Source: Mytilisepta virgata (lineage: Eukaryota > Mollusca > Bivalvia > Mytilida > Mytilidae). Taken from it: a stretch of DNA of 64,000 bases. Position numbers and translations under genes: made by a program. Below the pieces are notes generated by a model, which saw nothing but the letters and a program-made list of their open reading frames with translations, had not been told where the DNA came from and searched no databases. Positions within the stretch are counted from its first letter, which is position 1; the number at the start of each line of letters is the position of its first letter. This document shows, one piece after another, positions 41,228 through 53,569 of this stretch. The stretch lies in contig CM051519.1 in NCBI GenBank assembly GCA_028015205.1, positions 38,235,979 to 38,299,978 of the forward strand, in the 5' to 3' direction.

Positions 41228-41425
41228 TCAAAACTAGGGTTGTAAGTTTGAACCAAGCTGGCGATAGGTCGCTGGACTACGATCTAAATGGAGAGAGGCT
41301 TGCCATTTTCTGCCGAAGGTCGCTGGTTTTCTTCGGGTACTGCGGTTTCTTCAAGCACTCAAACTGTCCTCCATGATATATCCGATTTGCGCTGAAGAAA
41401 GTGTAAAACGCCAATCAAAAAACTA
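41228..41425 (+). mobile_element. Diverged tRNA-derived SINE
   Basis: GTTGTAAGTTTGAACCAAGC resembles a B box. It is followed by TTTTCTTCGGGTACTGCGGT, TTCTTCAAGCACTCAAACTG, and GTAAAACGCCAATCAAAAAA. This order matches the core and 3' tail of molluscan SINEs (GTAAAACACCAATCAA-type ends). The A box is not clear. Confidence 0.55.
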
Positions 41426-42080
41426 TTCGTTAACAGGATTTTTTATCTTAGTTTGGTACGATTGTCATCAGAAACTTATCTGAACAGAAAAGACACCCGA
41501 AGATGTCTTTTCTGCGTGATTGAATTTTACTGAAAAGTTTGATGAAATTCTGTGAGATTTTGGTAGAACTACGCATACCAAAATGGAAACATTATAACAA
41601 AATAACATGCAACTGCTAAAGAAAACACTATATAACTACAATCCTAACCACTGGAGAATTAATATAAGGTCAAGGCCATATGATCGTTATTAGACGGACA
41701 ATTCTTCATAGTTACCGAGGAAACCGCCCAATTCTGAAAACTTAACCCAAACATCGGAGTTCAGATAAAACGGTTCTAAAACTGATCTTAACTTCTCCCT
41801 AAAACATCCAATGTTCTAAGGACAACATTACACCTAAACCGATAGACCGTGACATTGAGTTGCATGAACATGTGATAAATGAGCCTAAACAAAAGTTTAC
41901 CATGAAGGTTCATACTGGAGCAAATGGCATCATTCAAAAAGAGACATGGTCTTTGAAATATATGTTTAGTCTTAATAGTACATGCAGGAAACCGGTTACA
42001 CTTTGCAAATACAGTAGAAATCAAACAAATTTGGGAACCAAAAATATCCCTCCCTTTCTCATTATCAATTACAAAAATAA

Positions 42081-42438
42081 TTAGTGATATAGATTTGCAA
42101 ATTTCTTGATTTTAGAACCCTTTTCATCGGTGAAAACAGCTTTATTTTCCATTGTTTTGTGCCAGAAACGACTATGGAGTCGATTCTGTGATTCACCAAG
42201 GTATCTAGAATTCGCTACATCACAAGCTACCGCCAAATCTTGAAACACAACTAAAGCACTGTTTGGACTCGTCATTCGCAGTTGCAAAACTTTACCACAA
42301 CGTGAAAATATTTGATAAAGTGTCGATAAGTCGTAACCAGGCAAAATACGTTTAAGATGCCAGCGAACAACTAGCGTTGCTAAAGGATATTGGTATCTTT
42401 CATTTTCTCTTTGATATTGTCGTGTCTCCTTAATCCAT
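42081..42438 (-). CDS. Terminal exon of an RRM-like protein gene
   Basis: On the minus strand TTTTCAG precedes a 358-nt exon giving WIKETRQYQRENERYQYPLA, TLVVRWHLKRILPGYDLSTL, YQIFSRCGKVLQLRMTSPNS and ALVVFQDLAVACDVANSRYL, ending NLYH and a stop. The pattern beta (TLVVRWHL), helix (LSTLYQIFSRCG), beta (VLQLRM), beta (ALVVF) and helix (DLAVACDVANS) fits an RNA-recognition motif, although the RNP1 aromatic positions are poorly conserved. The protein is not recognised. The incoming phase needs two bases from an upstream exon. Possible upstream exons are at 52346-52448 and 53781-53863. Confidence 0.65.
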
Positions 42439-43062
42439 CTGAAAATTTACAGAAATTGTTGGTTAGTAATTCAGTTGAAACATTTTATTTGTTTATAAGT
42501 TTTTTAAAGTTTACATTTTAATTAGAATCAGATATAGTGTAGTATTGGTTAAGGAAAACATCTGTTTGAACTCCTTTAAGTTGAAACAGCCTTTTTTATT
42601 TCAGATTTTCACTATTATAGATATCTGATTGATGCAGCTCGTATTTTATGGTTCACACTATAATTCTTTACACCCTCTTAAATGCCTAGAAGTACTTATT
42701 TTTAAAGAGGTTTCAAGAACAGTTAGCTGACCCGGCAACGTGCATATGTTTAAATGGATTCTTGTATAGTGTCGGGGAGAAAACCATCATCTTCTTGTGT
42801 AGCAGAAAATCTTAATCTGTCTGAAGTTTATAAACCTTGTAGCTTTAAGACTCAATTTCCAAATTGAACAAAAAAGATAAAACCAAATACCATTCTATCC
42901 AAACTATTCAAGATGGAAAAACTTCTCAATATCTAAAATTTTCTTGTCTTTTTTAAATCCCTATTTTTGTCCATTTATATTATATATTTATTTATCTAAG
43001 TTAGTAAACTATAGGTATATCTAAATTACACCAGTTTAAAAACCAGAAAGTTCGCCTCGTTT

Positions 43063-45058
43063 CCCAACTAATTTTGGTGTGTGGCTGTGTAGCTCCCCGA
43101 GATACACCCTTACAGCAAGTAATATGATTGTAGGCCGCTTGGTATTGAAGAACTGAACTCAGACGTAAAACTTAAGTAAATGAAGCGCGATAAGTAGGTC
43201 AGAGTGACCTAATTTTGGTGGGAGGATGTGTTACTCCCCAGATGCATCCTCACACCAAGTAATATGATTGTAGGTCGCTTGGTATCAGAGAACTGAACCC
43301 GGACGTAAAACTTAACCTATGTCAATGAAGTGCAATAAGTAGGTCAGAGTGACCTAATTTTGGTGGGAGGCTGTGTTACTCCTCGAGATGCACCCTGACA
43401 CCAAGTAATATGACTGTAGACCGTTTGGAATCGGAGAACTGAACTCGGACATAAAACTTAACCTAAGTCAACGAAGCGCCATAAGTAGGTCAGAATAACC
43501 TGATTTTGGTGGGAGGCTGTGTTACTCCTCGAGATGCACCCTGACACAAAGTAATATGATTGTAGATCCATTGGTATCGGAGAACTGAACTCGGACGTAA
43601 AACTTAACTTAAGTCAATGAAGTGCGATAAGAAGGTCAGAGTGACCTCATTTTGGTGGGAGGCTGTGTTACTCCCTGGGATGCATCCTCACACCAAGTTT
43701 TAAGACTTTAGGTCCATTGGTATCGGAAAACTTAACTCGGTCGTTAAACTTAACATAAATCAATGAAGTGCGATAAGTAGGTCAGAGTGAGCTAATTTTG
43801 GAGGGAGGCTGTGTTACTCCCCCAGATGCACCCTCGCACCAAATAATATGATCGTAGGTCCCTTGGTATGGGAGAATTGAAATCAGACGTAAAACTTAAC
43901 ATAAGTCAACGAAGCGTGATAAGAAGGTCAGAGTGAACCAATTTTGGTGAGAGGCTGTTTTACTCCCTGAGATGCATCCTCACATCAAGATATAAGACTG
44001 TAGGTCCATTGGTATCGGAAAACTAAACTCGGAAGTAAAACTTAACCTAAGTCCGTGAAGCGGGATGAGTAGGTCAGAGTGACATAATTTTGGTGCGAGG
44101 CCGTGTTACTCCTCAAGATGCACACTGACACCAAGTAATATGACTGTAGACCGCTTGGAATCGGAGAACTGAACTCGGACATAAAACTTAACCTAAGTCA
44201 ATGAAGCGCCATAAGTAGGTCAGAATAACCTGATTTTGGTGGGAGGCTGTTTTATTCTGCGAGCTACATCCTCCCACCAAGTAATATGATTGTAGATCCA
44301 TTGGTATCGGAAAACAAAACTCGGAAGTAAAACTTAACCTAAGTCAATGAAGCGGGATGAGTAGGTCAGAGTGACCTAATTTTGGTGGGAGGCTGTTTTA
44401 TTCTGCGAGCTACATCCTCCCACCAAGTAATATGATTGTAGATCCATTGGTATCGGAAAACAAAACTCGGAAGTAAAACTTAACCTAAGTCAATGAAGCG
44501 GGATGAGTAGGTCAGAGTGACCTAATTTTGGTGGGAGGCTGTTACTCCCTGTGATGCATCCTCACACCAAGTAATATGATTGTAGATCGCTTGGTATCAG
44601 AGAACTGAACTCGGAAGTAAAACTTAACCTAAGCCAATAAAGTGCAATAATTAGGTCAGAGTGACCTAATTTTGGTGGGAGGACTGTAGGTGCATTGGTA
44701 TCGGAAAACTGAACACGGACATAAAACTTAACCTAAGTCAATGAAGCGGGATAAGTAGGTCAGAGTGACCTAATTTTTGTGGGACGCGCTATAAATATCC
44801 CAGATGCACACTCACACCAAATAATGATTGAAGGTCCCTTGGTATCGGAAAACAGAACTCGGACGTAAAACTTAACCCAAGTCAATGAAGCGCGATAAGA
44901 AGGTCAGAGTGACCTAATTTTGGTGGGAGGCTGTGTTACTTCCCAACATGCACCCTCACACCAAATAATACGATTGTAGGTCACTTTGTATGTTAAAACT
45001 GATTTTTGAAATAAAACTTGAAGCCAGTCAACCGTGTAATATGAGTCATGTGACCTTA
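43063..45058 (+). repeat. Satellite-like array, about 146-bp unit, 13-14 copies
   Basis: The unit contains GGTCAGAGTGACCTAATTTT, GGTGGGAGGCTGTGTTACTC, CACACCAAGTAATATGATTG and TCGGACGTAAAACTTAACCT. AGAGTGACCT-equivalents lie at 43201, 43346, 43492 and 43638, spacing 145-146. Two adjacent units near 44240-44530 are almost identical, and one unit near 44680 has an internal deletion. GGTCAGAGTGACC is itself palindromic. Confidence 0.93.
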
Positions 45059-45149
45059 ATCTTATGTCACATGGTCAGTCTCTTCATTGTGCACCTCCAC
45101 ACAAAAATATATGACCCTATATAAACTTGTAATTGAGAACTGACTGTGG

Positions 45150-45240
45150 ACGCTGACGTGCACGCGGACAGGGACGCCGGGGTGACTCCAATAGTCTCCC
45201 TCAACTTCGTTGAGGCAAACTAATTAGCAGAAGGTTATGT
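45150..45240 (+). mobile_element. Probable 3' end of the element carrying the 146-bp array
   Basis: GACGCTGACGTGCACGCGGA and GGGACGCCGGGGTGACTCC are GC-rich. Then a perfect 7-bp stem, CCTCAACTTCGTTGAGG (45199-45215), is followed by CAAACTAATTAG. GC-rich GACG tracts before a hairpin are also seen at the end of the 49660-50733 element. This looks like a Helitron/Helentron-type non-autonomous end, but that assignment is inference. Confidence 0.4.
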
Positions 45241-45249
45241 AACAATATA

Positions 45250-45390
45250 AACATCGGCAATTTGAGTTCGGCAAACTGGGAATCGGGTAAATATCTGATT
45301 TCAGAAAAATTCGGCAAAATGAGAATTCGGTAAATTGGACTCGGCAATCTGGGAATCGGCAATTCGAGATTCGGCAATCTGGTACTAATT
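45250..45390 (+). repeat. Short degenerate tandem repeat (TCGGCAA motif)
   Basis: ATTCGGCAAACTGGGAATCG-like units of roughly 15-17 bases recur about eight times with variants TTGAG, ATGAG and TCTGG after GGCAA. Confidence 0.7.
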
Positions 45391-45661
45391 TACTTGATTA
45401 CAAGTAAATATCGGAAATTTACAGTTGGATCTAAATAAATTAAATTTATAAATGTGCATTAACAATAAAATATGTTCAAATTGAAAATAATATTTTTAAA
45501 AGTATAAAATTGCAGTATAAAATATTTCTAATACTAAAAGATTGATTGGTGAACGTATTAGAGAATAAAATCGTATAATCAAATATAAAAAGTACATAAA
45601 TGATGAATAATGTATTCAAATGAGGAGGCGACTAGTTATGGAAGCATATAGGTAGCTACAA

Positions 45662-45850
45662 TAACCAAGGCAGCAACCATTTGATCTTTAAGGGGGAGGG
45701 GGAGGGCTAGGATCAAATTTTGATCCTGCCTTTTTTTTTTGGTCGAAATTTTGGTCCTGGATTTTTTTTCTCGGCCGCACAGGTCCTGTATTTTTTGGCC
45801 GCATGTTTGATTGACACAGGTCCTGTATTTTTTTTCACACCTAAAATGAT
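45662..45850 (+). repeat. Dispersed repeat copy (shared with 6141-6270)
   Basis: GCAACCATTTGATCTTTAAG, a G-rich block, CTAGGATCAAATTTTGATCC, and GGTCCTGGATTTTTT with GGCCGC repeats. Open frames across it on both strands come from the internal GGTCCTGTATTTTT repetition. Confidence 0.65.
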
Positions 45851-45899
45851 CTGTCTTTTTATTTTTCCAAAACAAACAAATCCTTTCCTTTTGTTGTAC

Positions 45900-48030
45900 A
45901 TATTTATTTTTACCATATAAATTTTCATTAAATTATAATCAGTACTAGATAAAAAGAAATGAACTTTTCTAATTTTGATTCGTCTTGGATTGGAAACTAG
46001 TCAAAATATATTCAATTTCGTCAACCATGTTATTCCTGATATGATCAAATTCTTTACACTTTAAAATAAAATGAAGCTCTTCATCAATATAATTTCTGCA
46101 ATTATTATAGTTTCTTTTTTCAAATGGAACTTTTTTATGCCCCTTTTGTATAAATAATTTATTATTGCTGATCCTATGTCCATCAAAATTTTAGAAAATA
46201 TATTTTTCAAGAGAAAACTCTTTTCAGTTTTCTGTCTGTTCTCGGTTTATTCATATTTGTTTAATTCACATCTATAAAAATATTCTCTTCACAAAAATAC
46301 AAGAAATTCGCACTAGACTTTCTTTCTATAGAAAATAGAAATCTTGATTAAGATTTAAATGGTTAAACCATATATGATATCAGCTTTGACACAAACAGAC
46401 TTGGTAACCATACCTTAAGTCTAGTGTGAAGAACAGACGACCCGCAACTTCCAGGTTTAACTACAAAATGTATTTCAAAAAGAGGTTATTGCCAAGGTTA
46501 AACAAATTACAGAAGTTTCACTGTCATTTTGAAAATACAGGTACAAGTGAAATTTGATTGCTGTTTGTTTGTATAAAACAAACATATTAATTAGTGATTG
46601 TTTACACAATATTCTAGGAACCCAACAAATTTTCTACACTGTTTATACCTATTTTTCAAATGTTGGCATAGGTTCAATGAACCCAGACAACAGCTTTTAA
46701 AAATCGATATTTTCTGTCATTTAATGAGTTTACGAAAATTAAATGTTCAACTATTTCTGAAAAATGGATTTAATATTAATTCGTTCTAGTACAGACAGAT
46801 AGGAACAGCATACAATGTGTGTGTTCGTTATTTATTTATATGTCTATCAATATATCATGAATTTATCTTAACTTTACAATACTGATTTTTTTTGCTGAAA
46901 TTGAAGCATATGGTCAATTTTTATTTGTACTTTTCATATACGCAGATAAAACATACCTTCATGATTTAGTTTTTAAAATATGTAAAACTCTTTATTGTAT
47001 ATTTAGGCTATTAAAAAACCCTTAACTTTTCATATTTAAAGACTTTCACCCAAAAAAATGCACAACTTTTTAAGACAAAAGATAAATTCACAGGGTTTTT
47101 TGTAAAATATTTCAAAAACATATGCTCTCATGAATAATTGGAGACAAAAGTCAATAAACTAATAAGAAAATTGCGCAGATTTTGGCCAAATAAGGAATAT
47201 CGATGATCATTTGGTAACTTTAGATACATGTATAAAAAAAAATCTCTACTGAATTTTTCTGTAAATTTTAGAATAATTATATTGAAGTAATAGACGTTTG
47301 TTTGCTAAAGAAAATATAGTTGGGGCCCATGTGCCTTTTACTGAGATATTCGAGAAAAACGTCATATTTTAGTTTGCTATAAAGGTTTTTCTTGAGAAAT
47401 ACCATGACGTCAAAGTGCATATAAGTTATTACCCCCCCTTTTTTGCTACTGAATCGCATTCCTTTAACTAGATAGTTTGATATTGAATACACCCGATAAA
47501 AGTAGAATTGGGTAAAAATCTGTTGTTGCCAGGGCAACGATTAGGGTTAATACACCTGGCCGAGATCCAAGACTCCATCATGAAAACAGGATGCAAGGTC
47601 AGTATGATTGTAAATTTGAATGGAAATGCTATCGAGGACTTAAAAATCCACTCATTACTAGAAATAAACCGCATATTATGATAGTTTGAGGCTTGCAAGC
47701 GGCAGTTCCAGAAGATCTACTAAAATTTAAGTTCTGGCAACAAAGGCCGTTATCTGTAGCAAAAAAACCAAATCTATTCATTTCAGCAAAATAAAATAGA
47801 AAATGTAAGGATAGTTGGTATATTTGTCAACGAAGGACTAAACAAGAGAACTGATCGATTAAATCCATGCAGTGCTCTTGTGGTGGCCTTTCATATTTAT
47901 ACACAATAATGTAAAAATAATTCCAGCTTCCTAAATTGATATACAATAAGTTTCGCTTATTTCTCCTTTTTACTTGTGTTTGTTTGTTTGTTTTTAAATT
48001 CTATTAGTGTATATAGGAGTGCTCTTATGT
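45900..48030. other. Region without recognised genes
   Basis: AT-rich sequence with several short open frames but no splice-consistent or family-like coding signal. I looked here for the missing first exonuclease motif of the 48033 fragment and did not find it. Confidence 0.45.
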
Positions 48031-48032
48031 AG

Positions 48033-48587
48033 GTTTGGTTCCGTTACGATGGTTAATATTGGTGTGTGTGATCTCGTTTATTTGATCGACTTGAAAGTAA
48101 TTGGGAAGATCGTTTTCGATCACTGCCTTCTTTCGATTCTTGAAGATGGTACCGTTCAGAAGTTTATGTTTTTGACTGTCGCGAGGACGCCGATGTGTTA
48201 TTCCATCTCCATAATGTTAAACTGAATGGAGTCCTTGATGTTCAGCTAATGGAAGTTATGAAACGGGGGTTGGATCGTCATGGACGCACTAGTGCAAAGA
48301 TAAGACGTTTGAAGCATTGTCTGGAATTGTATGTTCATGATGACATGCCTTTAAGATTAAAACGTCAAAGAATGGCAGTCTTGTCAGAATCCAAAAACAT
48401 CTGGGAAAAGAGATCGATATCAGAAAACATGCTTAAATATGCCAACATTGATGTTTTTTTTTCACTTTTCCAGCTGTATGATATTTTAATATTTTTTGTT
48501 GAACTTTGTAGTGGGATAATATCATCGAAACGGTATTGCGATTATCAGAAATGTAGAAACCGACTTGTAGCGGTGATGGGTTTTTAG
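48033..48587 (+). pseudogene. DEDDy 3'-5' exonuclease domain fragment with a frameshift (EXD-like)
   Basis: After a TGTAG acceptor, FGSVTMVNIGVCDLVYLIDL and IVFDHCLLSILEDGTVQKFM are read. At a run of five T (48169-48173) the frame shifts, then DCREDADVLFHLHNVKLNGV, LDVQLMEVMKRG and ENMLKYANIDVFFSLFQLYD follow. The order fits the DEDD fold: a VYLID strand, Exo II (NGVLD) and Exo III with YANID (YxxxD, DEDDy type), as in EXD1/egalitarian-type proteins. The Exo I DxE motif would be in an upstream exon that I could not find. One T inserted or two removed would restore the frame, so an assembly homopolymer error is possible; otherwise this is a pseudogene. Confidence 0.6.
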
Positions 48588-49107
48588 GATTAATTTAGAC
48601 ATTTTGCTTAACAAAAATAGTCGAACACAGTGCAGAATACATTAGTCTGTTGGAACAATAACAAGCATGAAAACAATTTATATATTACAAAAACTATTTC
48701 TTTAATTTTTAGCATAAAATTTGAAACCTTGAAACCGGAAATCTTTTATTTCGAAAGCAGTTAAAGGTGCAGGAGATACTGTATCACTTTTTCTCATGTT
48801 AAAACGTTGAAGATTAAAAATTCCCGGTGATGTAATAGGCCCATCCCTCATATTTCCACTTGAATTTTATTTCTTTTACTTTAAATTTTTAAAAGTTGGA
48901 ATTTCAGGAATTACCCTTTAATTCTATAGATTCAAACGATCGAAAATGTTCAGTATCAAAACTAATTCAAAGTAAACAGACAACTAGAATACTGACAATG
49001 TCAGAAAGGGCCCTGCTGGCTTGTGTAATTGAACTCATGGGAATCAAAAACACTTCAAAATCTAGTTGTGATTTCATTCATTCATTTTATTTATCAAAAA
49101 GCATGAA

Positions 49108-49610
49108 GCTAAATTCTCAAAATTTGCCTTTTTCCATATAAAAACAAAGTTTTCCCGAAAAAATTGTTTTGCGATTTTCCTCAAAATCAAAAGGAACCTT
49201 CCTTTAATCATGTCCAACACTGTGTATAAAATTTATGAAAATCTGTGAGGCCAATCTTAAGTTATCATACAACATAGTGTTAATTCTCAAAATATGCATT
49301 TTTTCATATAAAAATTAAGGTTTTCCCCAAAAATTTTTTCCCAATTTTCCTAAAAATGAAAAGGGACCTTCCTCTGATCATGTCCAAAACTGTATATAAA
49401 ATTTATGAAAATTTGTGAAGCCAATCTCAAGTTATCATACGACATAGTGTTAATTATCAAAATATGCATTTTTTCATACAAGTTTTTCCCAAAATTGTTG
49501 TCCGATTTTCCTCAAAACCGAAAGGGACCTTCCTTTGGTCTAGTCCAATATTGTGTATAAAAATTTATAAAAATCCGTGAAGGCAATCTTAAGTTATCGT
49601 ACAACAAAAG
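49108..49610 (+). repeat. 170-bp tandem repeat, three copies
   Basis: TTCTCAAAATTTGC-like starts at about 49114, 49284 and 49454, each with GGGACCTTCCT.TGATCATG and AAGTTATCATACAACATAG. It directly precedes the TIR-bounded element at 49660. Confidence 0.85.
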
Positions 49611-49659
49611 AAATGGTGGGACCCTAATAAAAAAATGTGTAAGTCTTCCAAGGAAGACA

Positions 49660-50733
49660 TGTGTCGCCTGCGGACGTCAATTTTTACAAAAGATATTAAA
49701 ATTTTCTAAAAATGAAATATATATGCACACCTTTGCATTAAAGTTAACGGACAGAGAAAGTTTCTTCAAATTGCTGTGAGCCGTTATGGAGTAGTTGAGG
49801 ATAGAAGTTTTGAACCCCTCTTTTTTTTTTTCAAAGATGGCAATTTCAACCAAAAAAAATTTAAAATTTAAAAAAATAAAATATATATGCACACCTGTGC
49901 ATTAAGTTTAATGCACAGAGGAAGTTTCATCAAATTCCTTTGAGCGGTTATAGAGTAGTTGAAGATAGAAGTTTTGCCCCCCCCCCCCTTTTTGCAAAAA
50001 TGTCAATTTTTACTAAAAAAATTTGAAATTTTCTAAAAATAAAATATATATGCACATCTGTGCATTAAGGTTAATGTACAGAGAAAGTTTCATCAAATTC
50101 CTTTGAACAGTTATGGAGTAGTTGAGGATAGAAGTTTTGACCCCCCCTTTTTTTTCAAAAATGTAAATTTTTAGAGAAAAAAAATTAAAATTTTCTAAAA
50201 ATGAAATATATAAGCACACCTGTGCATTAAGGTTAATTCACAGAGAAAGTTTCACCAAATTCCTTTGAGCAGCTATGGAGAAGTTGAGGATAGAAGTTTT
50301 GAACCCCCCCCCCCCCCCCCTTTTTTTACAAAAATGTCAATTTTTACTAAAAAAAAATTTTAATTTTTAAAAATAAAATATATATGCACACCTGTGCATT
50401 AAGGTTAATGCACAGAGAAAGTTTCATCAAATTCCTTTGAGCGGTTATGGAGTAGTTGAGGATAGAAGTTTTGCCCCCCCCTTTTTTTGCAAAAATGTCA
50501 ATTTTTACAAAAAAAAATTGAAATTTTCTAAAAATGAAATATATATGCACACCTTTGCATTAAGGTTAATGCACAGAGAAAATTTCATCAAATTCCTTTG
50601 AGGGGTTTAGGAGGAGTTGAGGATAGAAGAAAAGTGTGACGACGCAAGACGACGCAAGACGACGCAAGACGCAAGTCGCAAGACGACAGATAGTGATCCC
50701 TATGTGTCGACCATGCGTTCCGCAGGCGACACA
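49660..50733 (+). mobile_element. TIR-bounded element with tandem-repeat interior
   Basis: TGTGTCGCCTGCGGA at 49660 and its exact complement TCCGCAGGCGACACA at 50719-50733 bound six units of about 165 bp. Each unit has ATATATGCACACCTGTGCAT, CAGAGAAAGTTTCATCAAAT and TATGGAGTAGTTGAGGATAG, and a poly(C)/poly(T) tract. Before the right end lies (GACGACGCAA)n and GATAGTGATCCCTATGTGTC. The solo end at 31073 shows the family is dispersed. It is non-coding. Confidence 0.85.
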
Positions 50734-51853
50734 ACCAGGTCTTTCAGGATATTTGACAATTCTGTAAATTTTTACCTCGGGATGGTAGAAAAATCCTGTT
50801 TACTAAAACCAAAAATCGTATTTTAAACTCTGAAAAAAACTTTACTAAGTTATTTTCTCTCCACTTATGTTAATAAATTTAACCAATGGAAAGAAGTATT
50901 CAGCTTGATTTTCATCTTTCCAGGTCCTCACAAACCTTCAAAAAGACAGATTCGATTTATATTCAGTGGACCGGAAACGAAGTAATCTGACTGGCTTCTT
51001 TCCGAGATACGATTAAATTTTTTTTTTAACAAAGTTACGAAAGATTGTTTTAAATGTTGTAGGAAATTTGACTACCATTTTTGAGAATCCATGCACGCAG
51101 CTGTTAGCATATCCGACAAAATGATAAATTCGGTTTCACTATCATTAGGAGTGTTTAAGGCCGAAGATATGGAAAGCCGAATCGGTAAAAAAAAATCACA
51201 AGGTAAAATGACCTGAAACCTGGAATTATTGCAGGACCACAATCTACTATTCACAATTAAGAAGCTGAGACACTGCTACATGTCTGTACCAAGTGAGACT
51301 ATCATGACCGTTGATTCTATGTTTGTGTTTTGTGCTCTTTTATATTTTGTTTGTCTGGTGATTTGTTCATTGGATGGCGTTAATTATTTGGTATGGTATT
51401 GTTAACCTTTCCTGTTACCCACTTTATCATAACAAAACTTTAAAACATTTCGCACTGTTATTTTTATCACTTGCCTGTTTATCTGCTGTTGTCTTAGCAT
51501 TCGGTTCATTTGAAGAGGTGGGGTGAAACAACAAACGTTACGAACGGCATGAATTACTTTTTCAAAGCACCGGCATTTCAAACCATCTTTGCTTGGTAGT
51601 TCAACAGGCGATAAACCTAAAATGAAATATGACAGAACATGACTTTGTGTAGTACTTATATTCGAACATTTTTTTTATTTTGGAATTGAGCCAATGAACT
51701 TTGGGTGTTTGGACAAAATTTCCATTAAGTGAGACCGTCATAGCTTTTGAACAAAGTTCATCGCATACAATTATGAGAAGATAACCAAACTGAACAGTTT
51801 TTCCATCTAATATCAGGCCTTTTTTTCTCAAAAACGATCACCCTGTCTAATGA

Positions 51854-52345
51854 ATGCTGATGACAGTCTTTTATTTTCGTCTTCAGAAAACGGTCTACAG
51901 ACGGGCAACTGATAGAATCCGATTGATCTATAGTTTAATCCAAACACATCGTCCCTTGGCAAGACTGACATATGTAATGTATCGAAGTGCATCCATAATT
52001 CATCATTCCAAAAAACCATTTGCACAAGATTTCGTTTTTGGACATCCGAGTTGCACGGTCATTTATGATCAATCTACTGGTCTTTCAACATACATCGTCT
52101 ATTGGTGACCTGTACCAACCATGGTACCTCTCCAAACAATCTAATAAAACTAGATCTTCGTACTTGCTCCTTTTTGATATAAAAACAACCGAAAGAAAAT
52201 AAAGAGAAAATGCGGAGTATCATTCAATTTAGATTGTTCTCCAAATAGTTAGTCTTTCTATTTGCTCCATCTGAGCAATATTACGATTTCTTAACCAAGG
52301 GTATTTATCAAAAGTGTATAAAAGTGAAAGAAAGACTGTACTTAC
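51854..52345. other. Overlapping open frames of uncertain meaning
   Basis: A plus-strand frame follows a TCTTCAG acceptor (RRATDRIRLIYSLIQTHRPL to STYIVYW, stop at 52108) with AATAAA at 52143. A 65-codon minus frame (51828-52025) overlaps it. Neither matches a family I know; at most one is real. Confidence 0.25.
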
Positions 52346-52448
52346 TAAGATGGCATATTCCTCTGTTCTGTAGGTATTCATCTCTTACTCTGCAGGCCCG
52401 GTAATCAGGATTAACCAGTCTGGTGTACGCACTCCAATGATCAGGGTA
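52346..52448 (-). CDS. Candidate internal exon on the minus strand
   Basis: On the minus strand ATAG precedes YPDHWSAYTRLVNPDYRACR and VRDEYLQNRGICHL, then a consensus donor GTAAGT. It is 103 nt, phase 0 in and phase 1 out. The phase would accept the candidate exon 53781-53863 upstream. Joining to 42438 would need one more exon between. The family is not recognised. Confidence 0.45.
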
Positions 52449-52559
52449 CTATAGTTTTGAAATGTGTACTTTTGTTAAATATGAAAATATAGGATGTGGG
52501 ATACATCCATGTAATACGAGTGTGAAGTCCAACATAATACCGGGAATTACTTTAAATTT

Positions 52560-52865
52560 GAGGATCCGTTGTTTTTCAGTTGCTAGTATTTCGATACTAG
52601 TCAGAAATTAATACTTTAAATTTACTGTTACATAAATGTTAAATTTTGTGAAAAGTAGGATTATCTCCCTCGTACGTAGCTCTTTCCTTAGACGGTTTTG
52701 GTTTGACCCTTTTTTAGATTTTGGACAATGGTTTTGGCAATCTCCCATAGCAAGGAACGAAAACTCTGCATGGGAGATTGTGGTTTTGGTTTTCAATATT
52801 TCAGGCCCTTATCATGACTGATGAGTAGTAATTCAACAAAATGTGCACATCTTGTGCATCAAAAT
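52560..52865 (+). repeat. Second copy of the 19930-20370 repeat family
   Basis: CAGTTGCTAGTATTTCGATA, CCCTCGTACGTAGC, GACTGATGAGTAGTAATTC and CATCTTGTGCATCAAAATTA are in the same order as in the first copy. The middle carries an inverted pair, GGCAATCTCCCAT and ATGGGAGATTGTGG. Confidence 0.55.
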
Positions 52866-53569
52866 TAATATAATAGAATTCTTTTTTATTCTAGATCACG
52901 GATTCTGTATTTTAATTTTCGAAATGGGACCAATTCCTATTTGTAAGATTTTTGGCCTAAGACTTATTGTTCATCTATCGAGGTTATATCGAAAAAGGAA
53001 AAAAAAAAGTTTCACAATGCTTGTTTTTTTATAATAAACTCTTGAAAATGTCGTTCGTTTTTGGCGCCAAATGTACAAAGAAATATAGGGAAAATACCGG
53101 AATTTTCCCACATATCTTCAGTTTTTCCTCAATATGAACATCCGAGAATGTACTGAGGGACACCGAAAACTAACATATTTACCGATTCCATAGGTATAAA
53201 GAAAAACACATGTTACCATTCTTGTTTTTAAGAATTTTCACATCAAAGTTGACCAAAAGCGATTTAAACGTTAAAATAACGTGACATTATCTGAACACCG
53301 TTTGACGCTCTTTTCAAGAAACATCTTATGTTTCAAGGAAAAAGTATTTTTTCTTCCAAATATACAGAAACGATAGCAATAACGCAATGCGAAAAAACAA
53401 AGTAATTTTACTTAAATTATTTTTACTGACATCTTATAAATTGGTATAATTTTTACTCTAAATAAAATCAATTTCATTGTGGTAAAAATATTTTACATGC
53501 TAACAATTTAGTGCAGTAATTTTTATTTTAATTTATTTAACAAAGTAAAAATTTACTTTGAGATTAGAA

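Noticed and set aside
41788..42084. Open frames on both strands just past the RRM exon
   Set aside because: No domain, splice site or codon pattern; the region is most simply 3' UTR or intergenic.
48896..49141. 81-codon plus-strand frame starting MEFQELPFNS
   Set aside because: Its second half runs into the 170-bp tandem repeat and nothing in it resembles a known family.
51854..52108. Plus-strand frame with upstream acceptor and downstream AATAAA as the last exon of the exonuclease gene
   Set aside because: No similarity to EXD C-termini is recognisable, and an overlapping minus frame of similar length exists. Kept only as an uncertain region.
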